Positions 49,515 to 58,092 of a stretch of DNA of 64,000 nucleotides are shown here, one piece after another. Origin of the DNA: Burkholderiales bacterium 70-64 (GTDB lineage: Bacteria > Pseudomonadota > Gammaproteobacteria > Burkholderiales > Burkholderiaceae_E); the NCBI GenBank assembly GCA_001898645.1, contig MKUQ01000054.1:1-64000 (forward strand), read 5' to 3'. The notes under the pieces were generated by a model. It was given only the letters and a program-made list of their open reading frames with translations, was not told the DNA's origin and did no database searches. The translations under genes and the position numbers were made by a program. Every line of letters starts with the position of its first letter. The stretch's first letter is position 1.

Positions 49515-50242
49515 AACTGAACGGCTCGTGTCATTGTCAGGCGGTGCGGTTCACGGTGGAGTCCGCCTCTCCGTATCCGTTCATGCGTTGCTATTGCTCG
49601 ATCTGCCGCAAGACCGCGGGGGCGGGCGGCTACGCGATCAACCTCGGCGCCGACCGGCGCACGCTGGTCGGCGAGGGCGCCGAGCACCTGTCCGTCTACC
49701 GCGCGAGCCTGGAAGACGGCAGCGAGAGCAGCGGCGAGCGCAACTTCTGCCGCCGTTGCGGCAGCGCGCTGTGGCTCTACGATCCCAACTGGCCGGACCT
49801 GGGCCTGTTCACCCTACGATCGACCCCGCGCCGGGGCCTGGCGAGCCGCCAAACGAGGCGCCGGCGACGCGCGTGGCGGTGCCACGCAAGGAGCCGGCAA
49901 CGAAGTGTGGCGGCTCGCCAGACCCCGGCCCGCAGGGTGAACCCGAAAACAGCACGCACTCGGCGTTGCAAATGCTCGCCGTGGCCCCGCCACGGCTGCG
50001 CTTTGCGCCTTGATTGCGTGCTGTTTTCGGGCTCACGCGGGGTCGATCGTAGGGTGAACAGGCCCAAGCACCCGCACGCCTCGGTCATCGACACGCCGCT
50101 GCCGGTGCCGCCCGAGCGGGTGCACATCATGCTCGGCTCGAAGGCACCATGGGTCGAGCCCGAGGTGCGCCCCGGCGACCGCAGCTTCGATCGGTACCCC
50201 GACGAATCGCTGGCGCAGTGGCACGCCCGCCACGGGCTGTAA
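49511..50242 (+). CDS. GFA-family glutathione-dependent formaldehyde-activating-like protein, interrupted in frame by a repeat element
   Basis: MKLNGSCHCQAVRFTVESASPYPFMRCYCSICRKTAGAG, CRRCGSALWLYDPNWPDL, then ~88 Arg-rich codons, then HPHASVIDTPLPVPPERVHIMLGSKAPWVE. Confidence 0.75.
   Translation: MKLNGSCHCQAVRFTVESASPYPFMRCYCSICRKTAGAGGYAINLGADRRTLVGEGAEHLSVYRASLEDGSESSGERNFCRRCGSALWLYDPNWPDLGLFTLRSTPRRGLASRQTRRRRRAWRCHARSRQRSVAARQTPARRVNPKTARTRRCKCSPWPRHGCALRLDCVLFSGSRGVDRRVNRPKHPHASVIDTPLPVPPERVHIMLGSKAPWVEPEVRPGDRSFDRYPDESLAQWHARHGL
49801..50065. mobile_element. 265-bp MITE-like element with perfect 30-bp TIRs and internal hairpins
   Basis: Left GGGCCTGTTCACCCTACGATCGACCCCGCG (49801..49830), right is its exact reverse complement (50036..50065); inner stems 49832..49851/49908..49927 (19/20) and 49942..49958/50015..50031 (17/17). 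No transposase ORF. Confidence 0.85.
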
Positions 50243-50333
50243 AGGGCACGGACCGGCCCGCGCCGCGATCCGGTCCCGCGCCTGCAACGGCCGCCGCACC
50301 GCCGCGCCTGCCGGCACGGCCCCGGCCGCCTGC

Positions 50334-50765
50334 CTACGGCTTGAGCTGCGCCCGCACCTCACCGCCCGGGTGCGCTGCGCTGTGGACGTTCACGTACAGC
50401 TTGCCGGCCTTGAACGACTCGTACTGCGCGTCGGTGAGCTTCGAGCCGCTCGGCACGACCCATTTGTCGGAACCTTCCTTGGTCAGCGGGATGATCACCG
50501 GGCCGTTGGCGCCGGCAGCGCCTTCGTGGATGTGCGCCATCGTTCCGGCGACCCCGGTGGTGGTCACCGAGCCGCTCACCGACTTGTCGGAGCCCACGGT
50601 GATCGTGCCGCTGCCCGCGGCGCTGGTCGTGACCGCCGGCACTTCGTCGCTCCCCTTCAGGGTGAGCTTCATCTCCTGTGCCCCGGCCGGGGCGAGCAGC
50701 GCGAACGCGGCGCCTGCCGCGAGTGCCGGCAGCATGGATCGGCGAATGCGGGTCAGGGTATGCAT
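50334..50765 (-). CDS. secreted CHRD-domain protein
   Basis: Signal peptide; LTLKGSDEVPAVTTSAAGSGTITV, AHIHEGAAGANGPVIIPLT, YVNVHSAAHPGGEVRAQL. Confidence 0.85.
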   Translation of the reverse strand: MHTLTRIRRSMLPALAAGAAFALLAPAGAQEMKLTLKGSDEVPAVTTSAAGSGTITVGSDKSVSGSVTTTGVAGTMAHIHEGAAGANGPVIIPLTKEGSDKWVVPSGSKLTDAQYESFKAGKLYVNVHSAAHPGGEVRAQLKP

Positions 50766-50911
50766 GGCGATATCCTCCTGCGGATCGGACCGCCCGGCGC
50801 GCCGGCCCGGCGCGTCCCGGATGGTCAGCGGAATTGTGCGCCGCTGCGGCGATTCGTGCAGCGGCGTACGCTGGCGCGCAGTTCCTCGTCGTTCTGCTCT
50901 GCCGAGCTTGG

Positions 50912-51283
50912 CGCGGTCGCGGCAGTCGGCGGGCGGCCGGGCCCAGGGGGGCGCGGCGCTGGGCACGGCGGTCGGTGCTGCGCGCCGGCGCCTCGTTTGG
51001 CGGCTCGCCAGGCCCCGGCGCGGGGTCGATCGTAGGGTGAACAGGCCCAGGTCCGGCCAGTTGGGATCGTAGAGCCACAGCGCGCTGCCGCAACGGCGGC
51101 AGAAGTTGCGCTCGCCGCTGCTCTCGCTGCCGTCTTCCAGGCTCGCGCGGACCGGCATGACGTTGGCACCGAGGCCGTTGCCTGCGCACGCCACCGCGGT
51201 ATCGGCAAAGGCGCCGGCCCCGGGCGGCCCGCGCCTTTGCTCGCGCCAATCGAAGCACGCAAAGTGACCGACGCACGCGAAGT
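50912..51283. repeat. mosaic of repeat modules plus a captured GFA-gene fragment
   Basis: 50912..50983 = exact reverse complement of 62701..62772 (72 bp); 50983..51150 = exact reverse complement of 49699..49866 (168 bp); 51141..51283 matches modules at 62081..62149 and 62350..62421. Confidence 0.85.
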
Positions 51284-51305
51284 GGCCGATCTTCGAGAAC
51301 CGTGA

Positions 51306-51878
51306 TTACAGGCTGGCGATCAGGCGCTCGAAGGCGGCTTCGTCGAACACGGTGTTGTCGAAGCGCAGCAGGGCCGGGTACTGGGCCGGGTCGGGATCGA
51401 AGCGCCGCTTGCGGTACTCGTCCCAGTGCGCGAGCTTGTAGCGATCGTTCGGATGGGCGCGGGCGATGATGCGCGCGCGGGCGGTGGCTTCGTCCAGCAC
51501 CACCCACACCACCGAGATGCGCGTCTCGGGCGGTACGCCGAGGGCGGCCGCGTCGAACAGCCGGCGCGATTTCACCTCGCGCGAGAATGGACCGACCAGC
51601 ACCACGTTGACGCCCAGCGCGAGGTTCTCGGCCGCGATGTGCAGCAGCCCCTCGTATTCCCGGTCGCGCAGGTTCTCCAGGTAGACCGGGCTGTCGCGAT
51701 CATCGGGGTCGCCGGTGAGCAGGCCCATCACGTGGGCGCTGTAGGCGCCGTAGACCGTGTCCTTGTCGAGCACGCAGAAGCTCTCGCCGGTGCGCGCATG
51801 CAGGCGCGGCACCGCGCGCAGCGCCAGGGTGGTCTTGCCGGCACCGGCATGGCCGGTGAAGAAGACGAGTCGTGCCAT
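51306..51878 (-). CDS. P-loop AAA/kinase-like protein
   Basis: MARLVFFTGHAGAGKTTLALRAVPRL Walker A; VLDKDTVYGAYSAHVMG. Confidence 0.75.
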   Translation of the reverse strand: MARLVFFTGHAGAGKTTLALRAVPRLHARTGESFCVLDKDTVYGAYSAHVMGLLTGDPDDRDSPVYLENLRDREYEGLLHIAAENLALGVNVVLVGPFSREVKSRRLFDAAALGVPPETRISVVWVVLDEATARARIIARAHPNDRYKLAHWDEYRKRRFDPDPAQYPALLRFDNTVFDEAAFERLIASL

Positions 51879-51887
51879 GACGTCGGC

Positions 51888-52742
51888 TCAGGGCCGGGCG
51901 CCGGTGGCCACCGGACGTGCGGGGTCGGCGCACCACTCGCTCCACGACCCCGGGTAGAGCGCGCCGCCGGGCAGGCCCGCCAGCTCCATGGCGAGCAGGT
52001 TGTGGCAGGCCGACACGCCCGAGCCGCAGTGGTGCACCAGCGAGGCCGGATCGTGCCCGTCCAGCAGGGCGGCGAATTCCCTGTGCAGCTCGGCGGCGGG
52101 TTTGAAGCGGCCGTCGGGGCGCAGGTTGTCCTGGAACGGCCGGTTGACCGCGCCCGGGATGTGCCCGGCGACCGGATCGAGCGGCTCAACCTCGCCGCGG
52201 TAGCGCTCCGGCGCCCGCGCATCGACGACGAGCCGGTGCGCGTCGCCGAGCCCGGCCAGCACCGCGGCCGCATCGACCTGCGCGACCCGCGGCGCGCGCA
52301 GCGTGAGCGTTCCGGGGCGCCGGTGCGCCCGGCCGGGCTCGCGGCTCAGCGGCCGGCCGGCCGCGCTCCATGCCGGCAGCCCGCCGTCGAGCACCGCCGC
52401 CTCGGCGTGGCCGAGCCAGCGCGCGAGCCACCACAGGCGCACGGCGAACATGGCGCCGGCATCATCGTAGGTGACCAGCTGCACGCCGTCACGCAGGCCC
52501 AGCTCCTCCAGCCGGCGACGCAGAGCCTCCCGGTCGGGCAGCGGATGGCGCCCGTTGCGGCCGGTCTTCGCGCCGGCCAGGTCGCTGTCCTGGTGCAGGA
52601 AGAACGCGCCGGGCAGGTGGCCCGCGGCCCAGGCCGCCGGGCCGTAGGCCGGATCGGCCAGGTCGTGGCGGCAGTCGACGACCACGCAGTCGTCGAGGTG
52701 CGCGGCCAGCTCGTCGACGCCGATCAGCGTGGTCCAGGCCAT
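51888..52742 (-). CDS. rhodanese-like sulfurtransferase (3-mercaptopyruvate/thiosulfate type)
   Basis: Two rhodanese domains; VVDCRHDLADPAYG..GHLPGAFFL, VVDARAPERYRGEVEPLDPVAGHIPGAVNRPF, VHHCGSGVSACHNLLAMELAG. Confidence 0.88.
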   Translation of the reverse strand: MAWTTLIGVDELAAHLDDCVVVDCRHDLADPAYGPAAWAAGHLPGAFFLHQDSDLAGAKTGRNGRHPLPDREALRRRLEELGLRDGVQLVTYDDAGAMFAVRLWWLARWLGHAEAAVLDGGLPAWSAAGRPLSREPGRAHRRPGTLTLRAPRVAQVDAAAVLAGLGDAHRLVVDARAPERYRGEVEPLDPVAGHIPGAVNRPFQDNLRPDGRFKPAAELHREFAALLDGHDPASLVHHCGSGVSACHNLLAMELAGLPGGALYPGSWSEWCADPARPVATGARP

Positions 52743-52761
52743 CGGCTCGCGCTCCGGCCGC

Positions 52762-53862
52762 TCAGATGGCCCCGAGGCGTCGGCGCAGGAACTCGTGGAA
52801 GTGCTGCATGCCGTCCTCCATGGGGCTCTGGTAGGGGCCGGCATCGTCCTCGCCGCGATCGAGCAGGGCCCGCCGGCCGGCGTCCATGCGCAGCGCGATC
52901 TCGTCGTCCTCGATCGCCGTCTCCATGTACGCGGCGCGCTCGGCCTCGACGAAGCCGCGCTCGAACAGCACGATTTCCTCGGGGTAGTAGAACTCGATGA
53001 TGTTGGTGGTCTTGCGCGGCCCGCGCGGCACCAGCGTGGAGATCACCAGCACGTGCGGATACCACTCGAGCATGACGTTGGGGAAGTAGGTCAGCCAGAT
53101 CGCTCCGTACCGCGGCAGCTCGCCGTTGCCGTAGCGCAGCACCTGCTCGTGCCAGGCCCGGTAGGCCGGCGTGCCGGGCCTGCGCAGGTTCTGGTGGATG
53201 CCGACCGTCTGCACCGAGTGCCACTCGCCGAACTGCCAGCGCAGGTCGTCGCACGAGACGAAGCGGCCCAGCCCCGGGTGGAACGGGACCACGTGGTAGT
53301 CCTCGAGGTAGACCTCGATGAAGGTCTTCCAGTTGTAGTCGCACTCGTGGATCTCGACGTGATCGAGCAGGTAGCCCGAGAAGTCGAACTCCGCGATCGG
53401 ATCGAGGCCGGCGAGATCGCGCGCCACGTCGCGCGGGCCCTCGAAGAGCATGCCGCGCCAGTTCTGCAGGGGCGTACGGCCGAGGTCAGCGCAAGGACGC
53501 TGCTCGAAGTGCGGCGCCCCGAGCAGCTGGCCGGAGAGATCGTAGGTCCAGCGGTGCAGCGGGCACACGATGTTCGCGGCCTTGCCGCGGCCGTTGAGCA
53601 TCACCGCCTGCCGGTGGCGGCAGACGTTGGACAGCAGCTCGACGCCCGAGGGGTTGCGCACCAGGATGCGGCCCTCGTTCTCGGCCGTCAGCGCGTGGTA
53701 GCTGCCGGTCTCGGGCACCATCAGCTCGTGGCCGATGTAGCCCGGCCCGTGCCGGAACAGGGTCGCGATCTCCCGCTGGTACAGCGCTTCGTCGAAATAG
53801 GCGGAGACGGGGAGTTGCGTGCGCGCAGGAGCGAGATGTTCGCGACGACCCAGATCCGACAT
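52762..53862 (-). CDS. Rieske [2Fe-2S] aromatic ring-hydroxylating oxygenase alpha subunit family
   Basis: CRHRQAVMLNGRGKAANIVCPLHRWTYDLSGQL Rieske motif; ECDYNWKTFIEVYLEDYHVVPFHPGL iron-binding region. Confidence 0.87.
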   Translation of the reverse strand: MSDLGRREHLAPARTQLPVSAYFDEALYQREIATLFRHGPGYIGHELMVPETGSYHALTAENEGRILVRNPSGVELLSNVCRHRQAVMLNGRGKAANIVCPLHRWTYDLSGQLLGAPHFEQRPCADLGRTPLQNWRGMLFEGPRDVARDLAGLDPIAEFDFSGYLLDHVEIHECDYNWKTFIEVYLEDYHVVPFHPGLGRFVSCDDLRWQFGEWHSVQTVGIHQNLRRPGTPAYRAWHEQVLRYGNGELPRYGAIWLTYFPNVMLEWYPHVLVISTLVPRGPRKTTNIIEFYYPEEIVLFERGFVEAERAAYMETAIEDDEIALRMDAGRRALLDRGEDDAGPYQSPMEDGMQHFHEFLRRRLGAI

Positions 53863-54053
53863 CCTGACCCTCCATGCAAAGTCGAAGGACGGAGCCAAGC
53901 CCGGCCTCGGGAGTGCCCCGGGACGGCCAACCGGCGCGTGCGGATGCGCCGGGAGGGCGAAGGATACCCTGATTGGCAGGCAAGGCAAGTCACCACGTGC
54001 CGGAATCCGGTCAAGCCGGTACGGCGGCGAAAAGAAAGTAAAATCACTGCTTT

Positions 54054-54317
54054 ATGACCCCCGACAGCCCCGGCGACGCGCCCCCGCTCGACCCCGCGCC
54101 CGAATCGTTCGAGGTCGCCCTGGGCGAGCTCGAGCAGCTCGTGCAGCGCATGGAGGGCGGTGCGCTCTCGCTCGAGCAGTCGCTGGCCGCCTACCGGCGC
54201 GGCGCGGCACTGATCGGCTGGTGCCGCAAGTCGCTGGCCGACGTGCAGCAGCAGGTGCGCATCCTCGAGGCCGACCTGCTGCGGCCCTTCGAACCCGACG
54301 CTCCGGAAGAGCCCTGA
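54054..54317 (+). CDS. xseB: exodeoxyribonuclease VII small subunit
   Basis: SFEVALGELEQLVQRMEGGALSLEQSLAAYRRGAALIGWCRKSLADVQQQVRIL. Confidence 0.93.
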   Translation: MTPDSPGDAPPLDPAPESFEVALGELEQLVQRMEGGALSLEQSLAAYRRGAALIGWCRKSLADVQQQVRILEADLLRPFEPDAPEEP

Positions 54318-55264
54318 TGAACGCGAGCCCGATCGCAGCCGCCCCGGCCGGTGCGGCGCCGGCGTCGTTCGAGCACTGGCTGGCCGCGCACGCGCAGCGT
54401 GCCGAGCGCGCCCTCGACGGCGCACTGCCGGCGGCCGTCACCCATCCCGCGCGCCTGCACGATGCGATGCGCTATGCCGTGCTCGGCGGCGGCAAGCGGG
54501 TGCGCCCCCTGCTCGCCTACGCCGCCGGCGAGGCCGTCGGCGCGAGTGGCGCCGCGCTCGATCGCGTGGGCTGCGCGGTCGAGCTGATCCACGCCTATTC
54601 GCTGGTGCACGACGACATGCCGTGCATGGACGACGACGTGCTGCGCCGGGGACGCCCGACCGTGCACGTGGTCTACGGCGAGGCGCTCGCCATGCTGGTC
54701 GGCGACGCGCTGCAGGCGCTCGCCTTCGAGACTCTGGCCGGCACCGTCGCGCACGGCGTCGAGGCGACGGCGGCGCTCGCCATGGTCGGCGAGCTGGCGC
54801 GCGCGGCCGGCTCCACCGGCATGGCCGGTGGCCAGGCGATCGACCTGGCCGCGGTGGGGGCGGAGCTCGATGCCGGCGCACTCGAAGACATGCACCGCCG
54901 CAAGACCGGCGCGCTGCTGCAGGCCGCGGTGCGCCTGGGCGGGCTGTGCGCGCCCGTCGCGACGACGCGCGCGGGCGGCGGCCGGCAGGCCGCGCTCGAG
55001 CGCTACGGCGAGGCGATCGGCCTGGCCTTCCAAGTGGTCGACGACATCCTGGACGTGGAGGGCGATTCGGCCACGCTGGGCAAGACTGCCGGCAAGGATG
55101 CCGAATGCAACAAGCCCACCTACGTGTCGATGCTCGGCATGGGCGCGGCCCGGGCACTGGCGGCGCGGCTGCGCGAGCAGGCGCATGCCGCGATCGTGCC
55201 GCTGGGCGCGCAGGGGCGGCGGCTGGCCGAGCTGGCCGACCTCATCGTGATGCGCAGCGCCTGA
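54317..55264 (+). CDS. ispA: polyprenyl (farnesyl) diphosphate synthase
   Basis: [21 protein letters not shown]-type motif, [58 protein letters not shown]. Confidence 0.93.
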   Translation: MNASPIAAAPAGAAPASFEHWLAAHAQRAERALDGALPAAVTHPARLHDAMRYAVLGGGKRVRPLLAYAAGEAVGASGAALDRVGCAVELIHAYSLVHDDMPCMDDDVLRRGRPTVHVVYGEALAMLVGDALQALAFETLAGTVAHGVEATAALAMVGELARAAGSTGMAGGQAIDLAAVGAELDAGALEDMHRRKTGALLQAAVRLGGLCAPVATTRAGGGRQAALERYGEAIGLAFQVVDDILDVEGDSATLGKTAGKDAECNKPTYVSMLGMGAARALAARLREQAHAAIVPLGAQGRRLAELADLIVMRSA

Positions 55265-55292
55265 GCGCCCGCCGCACCGGACCCGCACGACC

Positions 55293-57230
55293 ATGACCGA
55301 CGCTGCCGACGCCTATCCGCTGCTGCGCTCGATCGACGAGCCGGCCGCGCTGCGGCACCTCGATCGCGCGGCGCTGGCCACGCTCGCGCAGGAGCTGCGC
55401 GCCTACGTGCTCGAGTCGGTCTCGCACACCGGCGGGCACCTGTCGTCGAACCTCGGCACGATCGAGCTGGCGATCGCCCTGCACTACGTGTTCGATACGC
55501 CGCGCGATCGCCTGATCTGGGACGTCGGGCACCAGAGCTATCCGCACAAGATCCTCACCGGCCGCCGCGAGGCCATGGCCGGGCTGCGCCAGCGCGACGG
55601 CATCTCGGGCTTCCCACGGCGCAGCGAAAGCGAATACGACGCCTTCGGCACCGCGCATTCCTCCACCTCCATCTCGGCGGCGCTGGGCATGGCGGTGGCC
55701 TCGCGCAACAAGGGCGAGAACGCGGGGCCCGGGCGGCGGCGCCACGTGGCGGTGATCGGCGACGGCGCCATGACCGCGGGCATGGCCTTCGAGGCGATGA
55801 ACAACGCCGGCGTGACCCCCGACATCGACCTGCTGGTGGTGCTCAACGACAACGACATGTCGATCTCGCCGCCGGTGGGTGCGCTCAACCGCTATCTCGC
55901 GCGGCTGCTCTCGGGGCGCTTCTATGCCAAGGCGCGCGACGTCGGACGCGCCGTGCTCTCGAACGTGCCGCCGCTGTTCGAGCTGGCGCGGCGCCTGGAG
56001 GAGCACGCCAAGGGGCTGGTGGTGCCGGGCGGCACCCTGTTCGAGGCGTTCGGCTTCAACTACGTCGGGCCCATCGACGGCCACGATCTGGACAGCCTGG
56101 TGCCCACGCTGCAGAACCTGCGCGAGCTGCGCGGCGCGCAGTTCCTGCACATCGTGACCCGCAAGGGGCGGGGCTACAAGCTCGCCGAGGCCGATCCGGT
56201 GCTCTATCACGGGCCCGGGCGCTTCGATCCGCAGGAGGGCATCAGGAAGCCGGCCACGCCGCCGCGCCCCACGTTCACGCAGGTGTTCTCCGACTGGATC
56301 TGCGACATGGCGGCGCTCGACGAGCGGCTGGTCGCGATCACGCCGGCCATGCGCGAGGGCTCGGGGCTGGTGGAGTTCGAGAAGCGCTTCCCGCAGCGCT
56401 ACTTCGACGTCGGCATCGCCGAGCAGCATGCGGTCACCTTCGCCGCGGGCCTGGCCTGCGAGGGCCTCAAGCCGGTGGTGGCCATCTACAGCACCTTCCT
56501 GCAGCGCGGCTACGACCAGCTGATCCACGACGTGGCGCTGCAGAACCTGTCGGTGGTGTTCGCGCTCGATCGCGCCGGCATCGTCGGGGCCGACGGCGCC
56601 ACGCATGCCGGCGCCTACGACCACGCCTTCCTGCGCTGCATCCCCAACATGGTGGTGATGGCGCCGTCCGACGAGAACGAATGCCGCCAGATGCTGTACA
56701 CGGCGTTTCGCCACGACGGCCCGAGCGCGGTGCGCTACCCGCGCGGCGCCGGCATCGGCGTGCCGGTGTCGAAGGACCTCACCGCCCTGCCGATCGGCCG
56801 CGCCGAGCTGCGCCGCACGGGCGCGCGGCGCGTGGCGCTGCTCGCCTTCGGCACGCTGCTCGCGCCGGCGCTGGCCGCCGGCGAGGCGCTCGACGCGACG
56901 GTGGTCAACATGCGCTTCGTCAAGCCGATCGATGCCGCCCTGCTGTGCGAGCTCGCGCGTTCGCACGACGCCTTCGTCACCATCGAGGAGCACGTGGTGA
57001 TGGGCGGCGCCGGCAGCGCGGTGGCCGAGGCGCTGGCGGGCGCCGGCGTCGTGCGGGCGCTGCTGCAGCTCGGGCTGCCCGACCGCAACATCGATCACGG
57101 CGACCAGGCGCAGCTCCTGCACGCCGAGGGGCTCGACGCCGAGGGCATCGAGCGTGCGGTGCGCGAGCGCTTCGCCGCGCTGCTGAGCGCAGAGGGCGGC
57201 CCGCGACTGGTGCTCAGCCGCGCCAGCTGA
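55293..57230 (+). CDS. dxs: 1-deoxy-D-xylulose-5-phosphate synthase
   Basis: [49 protein letters not shown], full length. Confidence 0.97.
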   Translation: MTDAADAYPLLRSIDEPAALRHLDRAALATLAQELRAYVLESVSHTGGHLSSNLGTIELAIALHYVFDTPRDRLIWDVGHQSYPHKILTGRREAMAGLRQRDGISGFPRRSESEYDAFGTAHSSTSISAALGMAVASRNKGENAGPGRRRHVAVIGDGAMTAGMAFEAMNNAGVTPDIDLLVVLNDNDMSISPPVGALNRYLARLLSGRFYAKARDVGRAVLSNVPPLFELARRLEEHAKGLVVPGGTLFEAFGFNYVGPIDGHDLDSLVPTLQNLRELRGAQFLHIVTRKGRGYKLAEADPVLYHGPGRFDPQEGIRKPATPPRPTFTQVFSDWICDMAALDERLVAITPAMREGSGLVEFEKRFPQRYFDVGIAEQHAVTFAAGLACEGLKPVVAIYSTFLQRGYDQLIHDVALQNLSVVFALDRAGIVGADGATHAGAYDHAFLRCIPNMVVMAPSDENECRQMLYTAFRHDGPSAVRYPRGAGIGVPVSKDLTALPIGRAELRRTGARRVALLAFGTLLAPALAAGEALDATVVNMRFVKPIDAALLCELARSHDAFVTIEEHVVMGGAGSAVAEALAGAGVVRALLQLGLPDRNIDHGDQAQLLHAEGLDAEGIERAVRERFAALLSAEGGPRLVLSRAS

Positions 57231-57369
57231 CTTCCTGCGCCGCGGTCCCCGGCGCCGCCGGGAACGGCCTGGCCGGCATTTGTCGGCGGGCTTTACATGG
57301 GCGCCGCGGGCGGTGGGACAGTAGGCAAGACTCACAAGGAAATCAGGCGCTTACCCATGCAGGGAGTAT

Positions 57370-57385
57370 GGGCTTGATTCTTGCT
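57370..57385 (+). promoter_or_regulatory. candidate sigma-54 (-24/-12) promoter GGGCTTGATTCTTGCT
   Basis: GG-N10-GC spacing, 9/12 to TGGCACG-N4-TTGCW; 41 nt before the PEP-CTERM ATG. Confidence 0.5.
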
Positions 57386-57426
57386 TCAGTCCCGTGACGA
57401 ACGACGTTCGCGAGGAAGGCAAAATC

Positions 57427-58092
57427 ATGAAGACATCGACGCGCATCGGTCTGGGCTTGGCGCTCGGCCTCGCGTTCTCGGCCCCGGCATGGTCCGACCC
57501 GGTCTACTGGACCGACTGGACCACCGTTTCCACGGCAGCTCCCGGCGTCTCGGGCACGCTGACGATCGGCAGCGATACGGTAGGGGTGAGCTTCGCCGGG
57601 TCCTATGGTTTCGCGCAGGTCAGCGGCGGCACCAACTACTGGAGCCCCAATGCGCCCTACCTGAGCGCCACGGTGAGCAACGCGCCGCCCGCGGCCGACA
57701 TCATCGCGTTGAGCACGGGCGGCACCGCCACCATCACCTTCAGCCAGGCGGTCACCGACCCGCTCATCGCCCTGGTGAGCTGGAACGGCAACACGGTGGA
57801 CTTCGGCGTGCCGATCCAGATCCTGAGCTACGGCGCGGGCTACTGGGGCAACGGCACACCGGTTCTCAACGCCGCCGGCACCGGTTTCTTCGGCAGCGGG
57901 GAGGTCCACGGCGTGATCCGGCTGCCGGGTACCTACACGTCGATCAGCTTCACCCACACCTCGGAGAACTGGCACGGCTTCACCGTGGGCGTGGTCGGGC
58001 TCGGCGGCCCTCCGGGGCAGGTTCCCGAGCCGCTATCCCTGGCGCTGCTGGGAATCGGCCTGGCCGGCATGGCGCTCACGCGCCGGCGCTGA
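57427..58092 (+). CDS. PEP-CTERM sorting domain protein
   Basis: Signal peptide MKTSTRIGLGLALGLAFSAPAWS; C-terminus VPEPLSLALLGIGLAGMALTRRR. Confidence 0.88.
   Translation: MKTSTRIGLGLALGLAFSAPAWSDPVYWTDWTTVSTAAPGVSGTLTIGSDTVGVSFAGSYGFAQVSGGTNYWSPNAPYLSATVSNAPPAADIIALSTGGTATITFSQAVTDPLIALVSWNGNTVDFGVPIQILSYGAGYWGNGTPVLNAAGTGFFGSGEVHGVIRLPGTYTSISFTHTSENWHGFTVGVVGLGGPPGQVPEPLSLALLGIGLAGMALTRRR

Noticed and set aside
49809-51040. Protein-coding genes within the repeat blocks (ORFs such as 50825..51262, 62047..62814, 62019..62999)
   Set aside because: They read through palindromic repeats on both strands, with compositionally biased products; no family motif.
50334-51194. 286-aa GFA-CHRD fusion protein (minus strand)
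   Set aside because: The frame is open by chance through the duplicated GFA fragment and repeat; the CHRD protein has its own signal peptide starting at 50765.
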